NCBI GenBank assembly: GCA_963930655.1
Contig: OZ005621.1
Coordinates: 5,133,001 to 5,197,000 of the forward strand
DNA from: Myrica gale
Lineage: Eukaryota; Streptophyta; Magnoliopsida; Fagales; Myricaceae
DNA length: 64,000 bases
Reading direction: 5' to 3'
Both the position numbers and the translations under genes were made by a program. This document shows, piece after piece, positions 1 through 12,167 of this stretch (position 1 is its first letter; each line of letters begins with the position of its first letter). Under the pieces are notes generated by a model. That model did no database searches. It saw only the letters and a list, made by a program, of their open reading frames with translations, and had not been told where the DNA came from.

Positions 1-1560
1 GATAAGTTTAGATCATATCTTCTTGGTTCATCTGTCATAATATTCACTGATCATGCAGCTTTGAAATTTTTATTGACAAAAAAAGACACCAAGCCGAGGC
101 TGATAAGATGGATACTCCTACTTCAAGAGTTTGATCTTATAATAAGAGATAAAAAAGGAGTGGAAAATGTGGTGGCCGATCATCTTTCTCGACTCACAAC
201 TACAGTTTCTGAGCAGTTATCTTTAATTCCAGATTCTTTTCCTGATGAACAATTATTTTCAATTGAAACGTTACCATGGTATGCTGACATTGTAAATTTT
301 TTGGTTACAGGAAAAACTCCACCTCATTGGACTGCTCAAGACATAAGAAGGTTGAAAGCTGAAGCTAAGTATTTTTTTTTCGATGACCCCTACCTTTTTA
401 AGTACTGTTCAGATCAAATTATTAGGAAGTGTGTGCCTAATAGTGAGATTTCTGGGGTTTTAAATTTTTGCCATACAGAAGCTTGTGGTGGGCATTTTTC
501 AGCCCACAAAACAGTAGCCAAAATTCTTCAAAGTGGATTTTATTGGCCAACTATGTTCAAGGATGCTTTTAGTTTTTGTAAAGCATGTGCACCTTGTCAA
601 AAATTAGGGGGAATCACTAGGAGAAACATGATGCCTATGCAACCTATACTAGTGATTGAAATTTTTGATTGTTGGGGAATAGATTTTATGGGGCCATTTC
701 CTTCTTCTTATGCCTATTTATACATATTGCTTGCTGTTGATTATGTCTCTAAGTGGGTTGAGGCAATCCCTTGTAAATCTAATGACCATCAAGTCGTTTT
801 AAAATTTTTGAAAGATAACATTTTTGCAAGGTTTGGCATGCCAAAAGCCATAATCAGTGATAATGGTACCCATTTTTGTAACAAGCATTTTTTGGCTTTA
901 TTGAAGAAGTATGGTATCCATCACAAAATCTCTACTCCCTATCACCCTCAAACCAATGGACAAGCTGAACTAGCAAATAGGGAAATCAAAAACATCCTTG
1001 AGAAAACAGTTAGTCCTAACAAGAAGGATTGGTCCTTGCGATTGTCTGATGCCTTGTGGGCTTATAGAACAGCTTTTAAAACCATTTTGGGCATGTCTCC
1101 ATATAGGCTAGTGTATGGGAAGGTTTGTCATTTGCCTGTAGAGTTGGAACATAGGGCATTTTGGGCCATTAAACAATGTAATTTCCATATGGATGCTGCT
1201 GGTTCTGTGCGAAAATTACAATTGTCGGAGTTGGATGAGTTGAGGAGGGATGCTTACGACAACTCTAAGTTGTCCAAAGAAAGAATGAAAAATTTTCACG
1301 ATAAACACATCCAACGTAAGACATTTGAACCTCATCAGCAAGTCTTATTGTACAACTCTCGTCTGCATTTATTCCCTGGAAAATTAAGGTCTCGGTGGAG
1401 TGGACCTTATGTGATACAACATGTTTTTCCCCATGGTGCTATAGAGATAAGAAACCCTCTAAATGGTAGCATTTTTAAGGTTAATGGTCAAAGGCTTAAA
1501 CCTTTCTATTCTAATTTTGCTCCTGAGGAATCTACTCTCCATTTGCTTGATCCTACTTGA
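1..1560 (+). CDS. Ty3-gypsy (Athila/Tat-type) pol polyprotein, 3' part: RNase H and integrase
   Basis: The reading frame is already open at base 1, so the 5' part (gag, protease, most of reverse transcriptase) lies outside the window. 519 codons remain before a TGA. The first 65 residues are the end of RNase H (ADHLSRL motif). An HHCC zinc-binding domain follows (about nt 472-600), then the integrase core with D at 682-684, D at 859-861 and E at 967-969, giving exact D-35-E spacing. The C-terminal part carries the [10 protein letters not shown] signature typical of plant gypsy integrases. The frame has no stop or shift, so this copy may be fairly young. The wording of the integrase ([24 protein letters not shown]) is what I know from Athila-like elements; the clade is inferred. 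Its products would integrate element cDNA in the nucleus. No env-like frame follows. Confidence 0.93.
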   Translation, partial: DKFRSYLLGSSVIIFTDHAALKFLLTKKDTKPRLIRWILLLQEFDLIIRDKKGVENVVADHLSRLTTTVSEQLSLIPDSFPDEQLFSIETLPWYADIVNFLVTGKTPPHWTAQDIRRLKAEAKYFFFDDPYLFKYCSDQIIRKCVPNSEISGVLNFCHTEACGGHFSAHKTVAKILQSGFYWPTMFKDAFSFCKACAPCQKLGGITRRNMMPMQPILVIEIFDCWGIDFMGPFPSSYAYLYILLAVDYVSKWVEAIPCKSNDHQVVLKFLKDNIFARFGMPKAIISDNGTHFCNKHFLALLKKYGIHHKISTPYHPQTNGQAELANREIKNILEKTVSPNKKDWSLRLSDALWAYRTAFKTILGMSPYRLVYGKVCHLPVELEHRAFWAIKQCNFHMDAAGSVRKLQLSELDELRRDAYDNSKLSKERMKNFHDKHIQRKTFEPHQQVLLYNSRLHLFPGKLRSRWSGPYVIQHVFPHGAIEIRNPLNGSIFKVNGQRLKPFYSNFAPEESTLHLLDPT

Positions 1561-2217
1561 TTATGATTCCTTGGCCTGACCATTTCCTTTCTGTGTTTTT
1601 CGTTTTCTTTATTTGTTTCTATTTTCTTTGGTCGTGCTTCTTTCCAAGCTAATCAGGTACCCTTCTTGCCCTCTGTTTTTCATTTTCCTTGGTTCTTCTT
1701 CTTCTTCTTTTTTTTTTCCTTCTTGCCCTCTGTTTCTATTTTCTTTGTATAAATTCTTTCCTGATTCTCGGTTTGCATCATTGCGGACAATGTTACAATC
1801 TAGTTGGGGGGTGTGAAAGAGAATAGAATTTATTTTTCTGTTGCATGCTTTAACCTTGTGTTGAGTACTTGAGGAAGGGCTGGAAATGAGTTGGAGTTGA
1901 TTACAATCTTCTGAATTTTGCATGCCGAAATGGGAAAAATGATTTGTTGAGATGTGGAACATGTAAATGTAGTGCAAATCAGAGTTTGGGTCAAAAGGGA
2001 AATTTATTCATTTCATTTAGTTGTTAAACCAAGGGAAAAATGCTAAAAGTTCTGCTAAAACACACACAACACATGCCCCAGAATACTTGGAAAGACTACA
2101 TTGGGTCATTATTTGTTGATTTACACCTTGGTTATTCGAGACTCTAATGAACCATATCCTAATGGCTTAGGAAGAAATCTGAGTGAATTATATGAGAAAA
2201 GGGACAAGCCAGGGATC

Positions 2218-2248
<31 letters not shown>

Positions 2249-2774
2249 AGAAAGAAAAAAAGAAAAGAAAAGAAAGAAAAAAAGAAAAAAAAAAAGAAAG
2301 AAAGAAAGAAAAAAAAAAACAGTTCACGCATGTTACATTTGTGTTTTGGAAAAGGCTGCCTACTACCGGGGTTTTTACTAAATAAGAAAGTATGTACCTT
2401 TTAAAGCGTGGTAGCGTGAAAGCCGCCACTACAATGGTTTTGAATTAGAGTAAGACCGTATGGTTATCTCAGATTAGCTGTAGTGATTGAAACTCGTAAT
2501 GCCTCTTGGTAGTCAATCTTGGAATTCTATCCTTATCCCCATACACTTGAAAGAAAGCAAACTTTGTTACATTTGATTCCCTTGGTTGATTAACTAAATG
2601 GTGCATAAAACTTTCAGTTGATACTAAAATTCAGATTAATCTATCTCCTGTGTTCTTAAACTCAACAAGTTTATTCCATGGCAAGTGAATTTCGGAATTA
2701 TAGTGGGTAGATTCCCTGTTGTTTGAGTTCATTCACTTTATTTGCTAGAGACTAGCAAAAAGTCAGTTGGGGGG
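1561..2774 (+). mobile_element. Noncoding 3' internal region of the gypsy element, with two polypurine tracts
   Basis: This stretch separates the pol stop codon from the 3' LTR. It contains two nearly identical G-rich tracts, both reading GTTGGGGGGTGTGA: one at about 1803-1816 and one at about 2766-2779. The second abuts the LTR and is the likely plus-strand primer. Preceding phrases such as GGACAATGTT (before the first) and GACTAGCAAAAAG (before the second) resemble those in plant gypsy elements. A long A/G-only stretch lies at 2216-2320. No reading frame here looks like a protein. Confidence 0.75.
2216..2320. repeat. Low-complexity purine (A/G) tract
   Basis: An uninterrupted run of A with scattered G (AAAG and AAAAG units) inside the retroelement. 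It produces lysine-rich and phenylalanine-rich open frames that I do not regard as genes. Its exact length is likely to be unreliable in assembly. Confidence 0.95.
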
Positions 2775-2937
2775 TGTGATAAATTGATATTTTCACATTT
2801 TTAATACCCTTAACATAGTGGGTTAAATGATTTTTATTTGTTAAATGAAGGGTATTAATTTGATAAAATGATTAACTAGTTTTAGCATGTGAAATGACAC
2901 TTTTACTCCTAATGGGCTTTTGTTATTTCTTTTTTAG

Positions 2938-2990
2938 CCCACATGAAGCCCACATGAAGTCCACATGAAGCCCACTGAAGCCCACCTAAG
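2938..2990. repeat. Short CCCACATGAAG-type tandem repeat within the LTR
   Basis: Five imperfect units of roughly 9-11 bp (CCCACATGAAG, CCACATGAAG, CCCACTGAAG, CCCACCTAAG) follow each other in the U3 part of the LTR. Confidence 0.85.
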
Positions 2991-3088
2991 CTCAAAAAGA
3001 GGAATCTCGTATGACACTTATGTTTTGGCCTTTGCGATTTGTAAAGGGCAGTAGCCATTTCTCCATGCGGTTCACTACGAGACTTGCT

Positions 3089-3261
3089 GAGATTTGGGGA
3101 GAATCGTGGCAAAGGGAAACGGTTACGCACGATGGAGAAAAGGGAATCCGTGGCCAAGAGAGAGAAAGATCGCAGAGATTTGGGGAGAATCGTGGCAAAG
3201 GGAAACGGTTATGCACGATGGAGAGAAAGGGGATCCATGGCCAAAAGAGAGAGGGATCGCA
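3089..3261 (+). repeat. 86 bp tandem duplication in the LTR U3 region
   Basis: Two adjacent copies begin at 3089 and 3175 with the same GAGATTTGGGGAGAATCGTG start and differ at a handful of positions. They lie immediately upstream of the TATA box, the usual place of enhancer-type repeats in LTR promoters. Their function as enhancers is inferred. Confidence 0.9.
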
Positions 3262-3272
3262 GAAAATGGGAG

Positions 3273-3278
3273 TATAAA
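3273..3278 (+). promoter_or_regulatory. LTR TATA box
   Basis: TATAAA directly downstream of the duplicated U3 block. It would place the start of R about 30 bases further on, near 3305. Confidence 0.6.
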
Positions 3279-4078
3279 GGAAGAGGGAAACTTCACAGAA
3301 GGGGGTAGTTAGTTTTAGTATTATTTTTCTGCATTTTCTGCTTTCTGCTACTTTGTTCATACGGGATTTTCCCAAACTTTGGATGCTTTATTTCATTTGG
3401 GTATTTTGTTTTTGCGAATCAAGGATGAGGATGATTGGCTAAGTTTTATCACTTGGGTTATGGGATAATTTTCCTTTGCTTCACGTCGATTAAATACCTA
3501 CTGTTATGTTGGATTTTCACTCTCTTCTTGCTGATACCGAATGATTGAAGATGAATACACGATGAATCTCTTGCTTTATTTCCTGTTTTGTTGTTGACAT
3601 TAGGCACAGCAAAATCTTGATTTAATCAAGGATCTTCATTAGATACATGCTGTATGATTTTGGTTGAGGTTTAGGAGAATGTTAGCTTGTTAGAATTTGG
3701 TACAATTACTCCAGTTTAGACTTGCATATTTCATTGTATTAATGCCTTGATTGGATTAGTAAAAGATGAGTAATGCCAAGAAAGGTTGAAAATGGTGAAG
3801 CAATGGTTAATTAGACCCGTACCCCAAGTGTTTGTTAAATAGATTGTTGAGTCTTAGCAGTTTTTAAACATCTTTAAACTTACTTTTCAAAACATCATTA
3901 CAAATCTGATATTTACATAAACATAAAAATCCAAAAAGAATTTTACACAGTTTTTTTTTTCCTTTGAAATCATTCTTTCTTTTACAAGTACTTTGATACT
4001 CATTTGTCCCTGTGGAATACGATCTTGGATTTACCCTTGTATTACTTTGACAGCTTCTGCGCTTGGAAGTCGAAACCA

Positions 4079-6250
4079 TGAGCTGACCAGGCATATACCA
4101 CAAGAAGTTATATCGACGATCTTCAAAAGATACAGAGTAATTCATGAAACGCATACTTTTTCTTTGCCGACTCTGTTTTTCTTTTTCCCATCTGTGCCAA
4201 AACGAGTTACTTTCCAATCATTTTTGGTGAATTGAGCTGCATACTTCTTGCACCAACGTTTTCCTTCCAATCTCCAATGCCAAAACAAGGCTACACAACT
4301 TTGATGCATTTCAGGTATTCAATCTTAGATTTTGTTAAGCAAAGACATTTTCTTACCCACAAATTCCAATTGTGCAGAAACTTCTGTTTGTAACAGTCCC
4401 GTGCTATACAAAATTGGCGATTATACATTTCCTAACAATATACTAGCAAAGTGGCAAGGTTTTAACCACAAAGTAGCCATCAGAATGAGTGTCTGAAATT
4501 ATCAAAAAGTAAGACGTTCTCAAAGCTTCAGCGTACGGTACAGCCGGTACAGCTTGTATATCTAGGCCTTTTATCGCTCTTAGCATCAATATTCAGGGGT
4601 TTCTAAACTGAAGATTCTTCCGATTCAACCTTCTATGACTGCTAGATTTTTTTAGCACCCATTCGAATTGGTAAAAAGAATCTAAATGCAGAGTTCGAAA
4701 TTCTGTTGCTGCTAGAAAGGGTTCCTTCCATTGATTCAGAATTTGGACTTTTATGCACATTAATTTGTATATTTGTTCTTAATATTCTGAATCTAACATG
4801 CTAACAGAGACGCAAACATTTGATCTTACTTGAACCTCTGCATTCGATTCATTTTTATCTTGTTGGTGATTTCTACCTCAATCAGCATTTTTGTCTTACA
4901 TTCCTGTATCGGAAAACAAAGAGAGTAAATAACAAGAGAAGTAATCTGTATAAAACAATATTGCCATGACGTCTTTAAGCCAGTGGGTTTCTCATAAGGA
5001 AAATAGTTGTTTTGAATATTTCGTTACTTTTACGTGCATTTGAAGGACCTATTTGAAAACAGAGTAGGCCTACCGGACTAAGCTGTACATGTGCGTCACA
5101 TGGGCAAATCCGCGGATTGATACGCCAACTCTGCTTCTCCCCATCTTTGGTGCTAAAACAGAGTAACGTATCCATCATTTTCGGGTGCATTGAGCCTTCT
5201 TACACCAACTTTGTCTTTCCAATATTCTATGCTAAACAAGGCTATATTGGACATATCTTTTTGTAAAAACAATACACTGGAGTGATTTGGGGACACGTAA
5301 CTACTGCTTGCGATTAGTGGTAACGCGTCTCATTAGTCATGTAAAATTTATCCCACTAACGGAGCCAATTAAGTTGACAGAATAACTACAAATAATTTTC
5401 GAGTGACTAGTAAAAGACGAAATAAATCTTAAGAACCAATTTGGGATTCAGCCTGAATCAGCCATACCCAAGAATTAGTGGACTAATTAAACCTATTGGT
5501 ATGACCTGAAAATGGGAATTGTTTCTTCTGCTCTGGCGAACTGTGGCGCACGGCCAGCCACAATTATGGTCTAACCCGTTTTTTATGTTCATGCATGTGT
5601 GCGCGTGTGGATATAGTTATTTAGAGAGAGGGAGACAGTTTAAATTCCCTAGCTAGCAGAACCAACATATCTTCTTTGTTTCTGAGTAAGTAGTACAGAA
5701 ATGCAATCGCACCAACGCTTCTCAAATTTTGTATTTCACGCAGAAATTCGAATGACTGAATAAGAAAGGATGCAGCCATACCATGCAAGGCAGTGATAAC
5801 AATCTTGGTTTGGTGCAAACAAGTCAGTCTACATTTCAGACTTAAAAACATTTATTTCCATTTCAAAGAAATTGGAAATCAGGGAGAAAAATGCTTACTG
5901 GAAACAGAGGCCCAACCATTGCTTGATAATCATCCAGAAATATCAGAGATTCTGATACCCTCCCTTCAACTAAAACCTACCAAAATTGTCTGACTTTCTC
6001 CCTCTAATCTGTCAGCAGAATCAAATTCTACCCGACAGCTTACAACAGACAAATGAATGGCAACAACTGTAGATTTAAACGCATGAAAGAATTACACGCA
6101 GAAAGAGAAAAAATAGTTTGGTTGCGGTCAGAGGATACTCGCCAAGACTTGGTGCATACGGAAATTATGGAAGTGTGAGACACATGGTCCTCTCTCGTGC
6201 AGGATAAAAATAGTGCAGCTTCAGATCTCTACTTTCAACTTCAATGTTCT
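4079..6250. other. Intergenic region, no gene recognised; contains a diverged 120 bp duplication
   Basis: No convincing coding exon on either strand. Two related stretches lie about 950 bp apart in direct orientation, at about 4170-4300 and 5128-5250. Both contain CTCTG, a C/T-rich run, CCATC, GTGC(C/T)AAAAC, CACCAAC and AACAAGGCTA. The right end probably holds the 3' UTR of the minus-strand gene that stops at 6251. Confidence 0.6.
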
Positions 6251-9200
6251 TCAGTACAGAATGCCTTCTTTCCCGGCTAGGTCTTCAATATTTACGCTTG
6301 CCTCTATGCCCATATTTAATAGACCAGTAACCATAGCAGGAATATCGGATTGCAAAGATGCAGCCAATGCCTGGTTGAGAGCACAAAATAGAGGCAGAAA
6401 TACTTGAGCATATATGCTAGAAGTTCAGCTTGTGTAAAAGGTAAATTATACTCGCACCTTCAAACTGATAGTTTATTCTCAAACAGATCACCAAACTTTA
6501 AAATGTCTTAAATGTTAAAAATCCCCTTCTAATTGGAGTTTCAGCTTAAATTTGTCTGCCCGACCAAATCGACTGTTAAGCCAGACGAAAAAACACATGA
6601 CACAGAGAGTACCCCTAAAGTGAAAAAAAAATGCAACTAAGATATTGGGGGAGAATGGTAACTTGGGATAAAATGCAATTCACCATTTCTTAAACTATTG
6701 AAAGGAGTACCTTCCTATCCGCTTCCTTTTGGCACTTGATAACCTCCACAGGCCACTCATTTACAAGCTTTTGGAGTTCAACCATGATGCCTGATTTCTT
6801 CGCATCAGATAAACTCTGCCACACATAAAATTTCAATGCTTTCAACGAAATGAACAAACAAAAATGGAATACAAAAAGAACACTATTCAACTTCAAACAT
6901 CCTTCTCATTGTATCCAAGCAACTACAGTGACGTTGCTCATGTGGGTACTGGGTCGTAATTAGGACCCAGCTTTGGCAAGACCATATCCAGATCTCTCTC
7001 TCAGGACCTCGCTTTTGGCATGACAAAGGCGGGATGACATTACTTATTTTGAGAAAGAAAAAATTCAATATTAGGGTGCAATCTATATATGATGCTCAAC
7101 CAGCAAGCACCACATTCAATTAACATAAGGCCACAGAAACCTAGGAAAGCTATTTTCCCTCTCTGCATGCTATCATTATGATCAGCACTAGGCATCTAGC
7201 CAGGATGTGGGTTGTCACTCTATACAGCAAAATCCTACGATCAACTCCTTATATAGTAAGCGGGAACTTATACTATACTTGTTTTACTGTTTTAACAGCA
7301 GAAAAATGTGAAGGTTTCCCCAACCCCTTTCTTTTAGTTCTACGACAGTGATTTTCTTTCTCCTTACCTTTTCTCCCTCTCTTCTTGTGGGTGGGTGTGG
7401 GCTAGGGGGAGTTGGGGACCATATTCTGTGATACAAATAATCCAAGCCCAAAAAAGTTTAGGAACCTGATTTAAGAGTTGAATGATGGCAGCAGCATCCT
7501 CAGGCTTACGTTCTAATAGAAAACCCTACAAGGAAATAAACCACAAGTTTAGGCTTACATTCTGCGACTAAAAATTAACCATAGCTCAATTCAAAGGTGC
7601 TCAAAACAAGCTCAATTTCTTGTCCAAACAGAATAAAAAAAACCAAAAGAAAACAGAAACACAATCCAAATTTATTTTCAGAAGTATGAGAGCAATCAGA
7701 CAGTTCATACTTCATAGATGGCTCACTATGAGAAGTTGCATACCACAAGTGAAAATAAACTTGGTAACCCATCACATTTTAGATATTGAAATAAATCTTT
7801 GCCACCACAAAGGGCATACAACTTGATGGTATGAGATTTGTTACCTTTGCACAAGAAAACCCACTCACAATAGTGTGCTGCTTCAAAGACTCGGATCTTA
7901 ACTTCTCAACTTTCCATAGGGTCTGGGTATCTCCTACAAATAAAAAACTTGAAACGTTTTGTAAAAAAATGAAGTATTTCTATGGATAACAGAGCTGACC
8001 CAAATTATAGCATTATTATCAAAACATCAACATGAGTCAGAGAGAAGTCATTTCTTTCAGAGAATAATCCACGCCGACATAAAAAATTCCACCTTCTTGG
8101 TGGGTAGTGGAAATTCAAGTCAGTACTATGATAAGACCTTGAAAGGAAAATGGGTGATAATATTTCCATCAAAGAAATCCTTCACTGCACACTAACCGGC
8201 TGACAAAACCTGATTTACCATCATCACAACCCCTATATGAACTAGTATCTATCTGAAGGTTCCTGGAAAGAAGCCCCTAAGATGTGGATCTCTAACACCT
8301 ATTTTTGACCATTGGTCTGGATAAAGTAGCAGAAACCAATTGTTTTCATGTTCCAGAATAATAGATAATTATAGCCTAGTTTCATATATATATGCCTCCT
8401 TGTCACTAGTGTTGAGTAAGCAAATAACTCCTCGCCATTACTATCTAACAACGATAAAATCATCCTTTAATTCTACGGCTAACCAATCACTCCCTCTGTC
8501 CTGAAATGAGTGCGTCGCTTTTTTTTTTACTGAATATGTAAGGGCAATAAGGAAAGGGGAAGATATAAATGTCTGACCCTTTGAAAGTTGACACTAATTT
8601 TGGGCAAGCCCAAAAGGAAAGGCAAGACCCCTTTGTGGACGGAGAGGATACTATCTTAAGCAAAACTCAAACTGAAAGTACCAAAATAAGATGCAATTCA
8701 AGTACGCATTAAGTAGAAAAGTATATGATTTCATGCATAACTGAAGACAGCATATTTTCCAGAACTAAATTAAACTTATGGGTTGACTTCAAGTACCATG
8801 TAAAATCCCCTCCCACCAACCAGCACCACTACCACCATCCAAAACCATAGTAAGCGCAGATAGAACCATAGACAAATGTTTTAGATGAAATAGCTGAAGA
8901 AAGAATTTGCACAGACCTATCATTGTAGCAAATTCCATCCATAAATCAAATGCTGTTTGTCGTAATTTCACCCCAGCCTTGATAAATTTTTTGGAGTACT
9001 TGGTCATCAACTGCCAATTATCTGTATTGTAACAAATGCTGCAATAGTCAACCCAAATACAAATCAAAATCATTTTAAGAAGAGCTTCAAAGAAATATTG
9101 AAAAATATAAAAATAAAAATCTTGGGAACAAGCATTTTGGAGTTTTCCAGAGAGCAACGAGAAAACATGAAGCAGTCACAAGTTATGACCAACACACCTG

Positions 9201-12167
9201 AAAACAATATCTGCTGCACCAGATTGCAGTGGTAAGTCATTCCTCTTCAGAAGTTTCATTACTTCCACCATGAGTTCACCATCATTATGATTCTTCGCAT
9301 ATAACTACAGTTTAAGCACAACAAGCGTTTATTATCTGTCTAATGTGAATTGAAGAGGCTCCCAAATAATTATAAAAGAGGGAAGGTGTTAATACCAGTA
9401 AATGGTGGGCCGATCCAACACTAGGAGTCAAGCCATAGACATTATGCTTCCACAAGGCCTTCTTCCCTGCATATGTTTAAGCTAAATAATCTTGATAAAT
9501 TATAGACATACTGCATCACACTGGAAAATACAATTTGAACATGTGTTGCAAGTGCAAAGTTCCTGAAACCACAATGCGAGAGCAGCAATTGAGTTGCACG
9601 GATTCCTCAGAAGTCTAGGACTAAACAAGAAACTAGCATAGCATACTAGCTTGAATAAGAAAGAGAATTAGCCTAAGATGCTAAACTAGGGCTGAACAAA
9701 ACCGGACCGCAGACCGGACCGGACCGGAAAACCGGACCGAATTTGCGGTCCGGTCCGGTTTTAATTTTTCAGATGCGGTCCGGTCCGGACCGAATTTAAG
9801 GACCGGATTTATCCGGTCCAGTCCGGGTCATGAATTTTTTAAATACGGTCCGGACCGGACCGGACCGCATTTAATATTTTTATTTTTTAATTATTTAAAC
9901 AATATTACTCTCTCTGCAGTGCGAATGCCGTTATTTTTGTTTTTAAAAAATCAATGCACAGTAGGCTGCAGTGCCTACTGCGCAGAGCATGCAGCCTACT
10001 GCGCATGCCGTTCTGGCTAGGAGTATAGCTTGATTGCAGACAGTAAATCATGGGCTCAGTCAATTCAAAAGTTTTATTCTTTTTATGCGTTTGGTGCCAA
10101 TCAACTTTGTAGTCTATTTACGCAGAAAAAAACTTTATAGTCTATTTATGGTACCACTTTCCTCTTTTTCTTTTTTAATATCTGGAAATAAGCTGGGGGA
10201 GCTGTATAGTGTCATCCACTAAGAACATTTCATTAGAATGCTAATAAGTATTAAGGCTGAGCCAGGAGGTTGAGAACCTGTGGTTCATTAGTTAACTCCC
10301 GGAATGGTACCAGTGATCTAACGTAGCATCATATATTTGACTTAACAGTAACTAGTTGTATCTCGGGAAGAGTGTGGGAGCAAGGCGCAACATGTCGTGT
10401 CCGGTCACTGTGGCGAATCGTTTTTCAACGATATCAGTGTGGTGGGGAAGAGTTCCAATGCATTTTATGAGATCCCAGTGGCTAAAGGCTGCAATTATAT
10501 ACGCGCTAGGTTAGCTATTTTAGTCCATTTATTAAGTTCTGCCGTTCGAAATGTTAAAAAAAAAAAATTCTTTTTTAAAAAAAGTCACTGCAGAGGTAGC
10601 TGCAGTAGGCACTGAGCAGTAGGCACTGCAGCCTACTGCGCATGCCGTTCTGCCATTCGAAATTTTTAAAAAAACAATATTTTTTTTAAAAAAAATCACT
10701 GCAGAGTAGGCTACTAGGCTGCAGTGCCGCCGTTCGAAATTTAAAAAAAAATATTTTTTTAAAAAATCACTGCGCGGTAGACTGCAGGTTCGAATTTTTT
10801 TTTAATTTTTTTTTAAAAATTAAATCCGGTCTGGACCACTTTTTAAAGTGGTCCAGACCGGACCGTATTTTATAAAACCGGACCGGACCACTTGTAAGTG
10901 GTCCGGTCCGGTCTTTAAATTTAAGACAACCGGAAATGCGGTCCGGACCGGATTGCGGTCCGAAAACCGGACCGCATTTCCGGTTTTCAGCCCTATGCTA
11001 AACTATATAGAAATCAGTCAAACAGGCATGGAGAATACAAATTCCTAAGGCATACCATACTCAAGGGCCCCTACACGAACACAAGTCTTAGTAATTTCAC
11101 GGCACAGATTGCAATTAAAGTTGGCATGAATGCGAAGATTTGATAGTCTCTGCAACCACAAGCATAGTACTGTCAACTATCAGCACTTAAAATTCTACCT
11201 AAAATGGGGATAATTTAGAAGAACGGAAAACTTACAAATTTCCGGAGGTTCCCTAATATATCAAACAAAAGTTTAATATCATCATTGTTTTTACAATTTT
11301 CAAGCAGCGACCACAACCAAGCATTTGGGGGCATCGATCTTTTAACAACCACAGATTCAAGCATTTTGTCGTAAAGCTCCTTCACAGTTTCTGAATTCAA
11401 AAGCAAATACAATCAAAATATTACCTTCAACAACAATCTTAAAAAAAAATCCACCAGCTGAGTCAATAACCTGTAGGACAGCTTTCACCCGTAATTGCTT
11501 TTGATGAAAAACATGCCCTCGGCATCACTGAATACAGTGGCGGCAAATGATCGCTTTGAATCATCCCTGATCATTGGGTTCAAAATCTTTGTATCATGAA
11601 ATCATCATCCAATAATAATCTCTGCTAAGTACTGAGATATTGTAAACCACAAAAAATCTTAACGCCATACTCGGGAACAAATAAGTATAATTACTTGAAA
11701 TAAACCTTTCCTTTTTCCACAAAGCCAACACAAAACTCAAATTTCTCTGGTTAAAACAAAAGACTCAAAATTTCCTTCTCGCCCATATTCTATAATTCAC
11801 TTTTCATTTCCCCAGTGTCCTCAGAAACCAAACAAAACGCTACTAAAAACGCACGAAATAAGAGTACAGTTCGTTTGATCTTTTCTTCAATTTCAAGAAA
11901 CCAAAAGCGAGATAGGATTCAAATCCATTTCCCTGCTCTTTTTTTCAAGAGATTCTCCGCCACCAAATAGTAAACACAGACCCACGAGCATAATTAACCT
12001 GAGGACCAGTATGATTGGGAAGAGAAGCTCTGCTGATTCCGACATTGGAGAGGAGTTGGAGCAGGTTCGACAACTCCAATATCGGGAGCAAGTAATCTGT
12101 CCGAGTTGAGAAAAATCGGATATTTGAAAGCCCTAGATAGTCTGCCAACGTTCGAGACCACTTGCAT
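6251..12167 (-). CDS. PPR/TPR-like alpha-solenoid protein, predicted mitochondrial, 395 aa, 11 exons
   Basis: Exons on the minus strand: 12167-11999, 11566-11471, 11390-11236, 11149-11056, 9466-9396, 9304-9198, 9038-8917, 7933-7845, 7525-7466, 6815-6711, 6370-6251. All introns are GT-AG and all phases match, giving 1188 nt. The first 60 or so residues (MQVVSNVGRLSRAF...) are rich in Arg, Ser and hydrophobic residues with no early acidic residue, as in a mitochondrial presequence. The rest is helical, with PPR-like helix pairs (for example NAWLWSLLENCKNNDDIKLLFDIL and LYDKMLESVVVKRSMPP). I see no editing domain (E/DYW) and no catalytic motif. It may be the plant PPR-like family I associate with At4g35850, but that is recall and uncertain. 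Introns 4 and 7 carry DNA transposons. Confidence 0.85.
8490..8648. mobile_element. Stowaway-like MITE in an intron of the PPR-like gene
   Basis: The left end CTCCCTCTGTCC and right end GGACGGAGAGGA are imperfect inverted repeats matching the Stowaway (Tc1/mariner) consensus. TA follows the right end; the left flank is CA, so the TA target duplication is degraded. About 159 bp, between exons 7 and 8 of the host gene. Confidence 0.7.
9687..10995. mobile_element. Complete nonautonomous hAT element in intron 4 of the PPR-like gene
   Basis: Termini are TAGGGCTGAA and TTCAGCCCTA, a typical plant hAT inverted repeat. They are flanked by a perfect 8 bp target-site duplication TGCTAAAC at 9679-9686 and 10996-11003, the hAT length. 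The element is 1309 bp. Both subterminal regions (about 9700-9880 and 10825-10985) are dense arrays of GGTCCGG/CCGGACC in both orientations. The centre has CTGCAG-rich imperfect repeats (9958-10016 and 10585-10790) separated by A/T runs. No transposase frame is present, so mobility would depend on an enzyme in trans. The perfect duplication suggests a fairly recent insertion. Confidence 0.93.
9958..10795. repeat. CTGCAG-rich imperfect repeats inside the hAT element
   Basis: Units such as CAGCCTACTGCGCATGCCGTTCTG occur in divergent copies at about 9990-10015 and 10629-10654. Shorter CACTGCAG units joined by poly-A/poly-T runs fill 10585-10795. The intervening 10030-10560 is ordinary-looking sequence of unknown origin, possibly captured DNA. 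Confidence 0.75.

Larger units (their letters stand above)
2775..4078 (+). mobile_element. 3' LTR of the Athila/Tat-type element (right end approximate)
   Basis: The LTR starts with TGTGATAA directly after the second polypurine tract. A CA dinucleotide at 4077-4078, just after a region resembling U5 ends of plant gypsy LTRs (TTACCCTTGTATTACTTTG), is the most plausible right end. I cannot confirm it because the 5' LTR and both target-site copies are outside the window or unclear. It contains a short CCCACATGAAG repeat (2938-2990), an 86 bp tandem duplication (3089-3260) and a TATAAA box at 3273-3278 that would mark the U3/R boundary. Estimated length is 1.3 kb. Confidence 0.65.

Noticed and set aside
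2101-2429. Lysine-rich and phenylalanine-rich open frames over the purine tract
   Set aside because: They are translations of a homopurine run and have no protein features.
9700-9880. CCGG-rich palindromes as a possible structured RNA or rho-like terminator
   Set aside because: They are explained by the hAT subterminal binding-site array.
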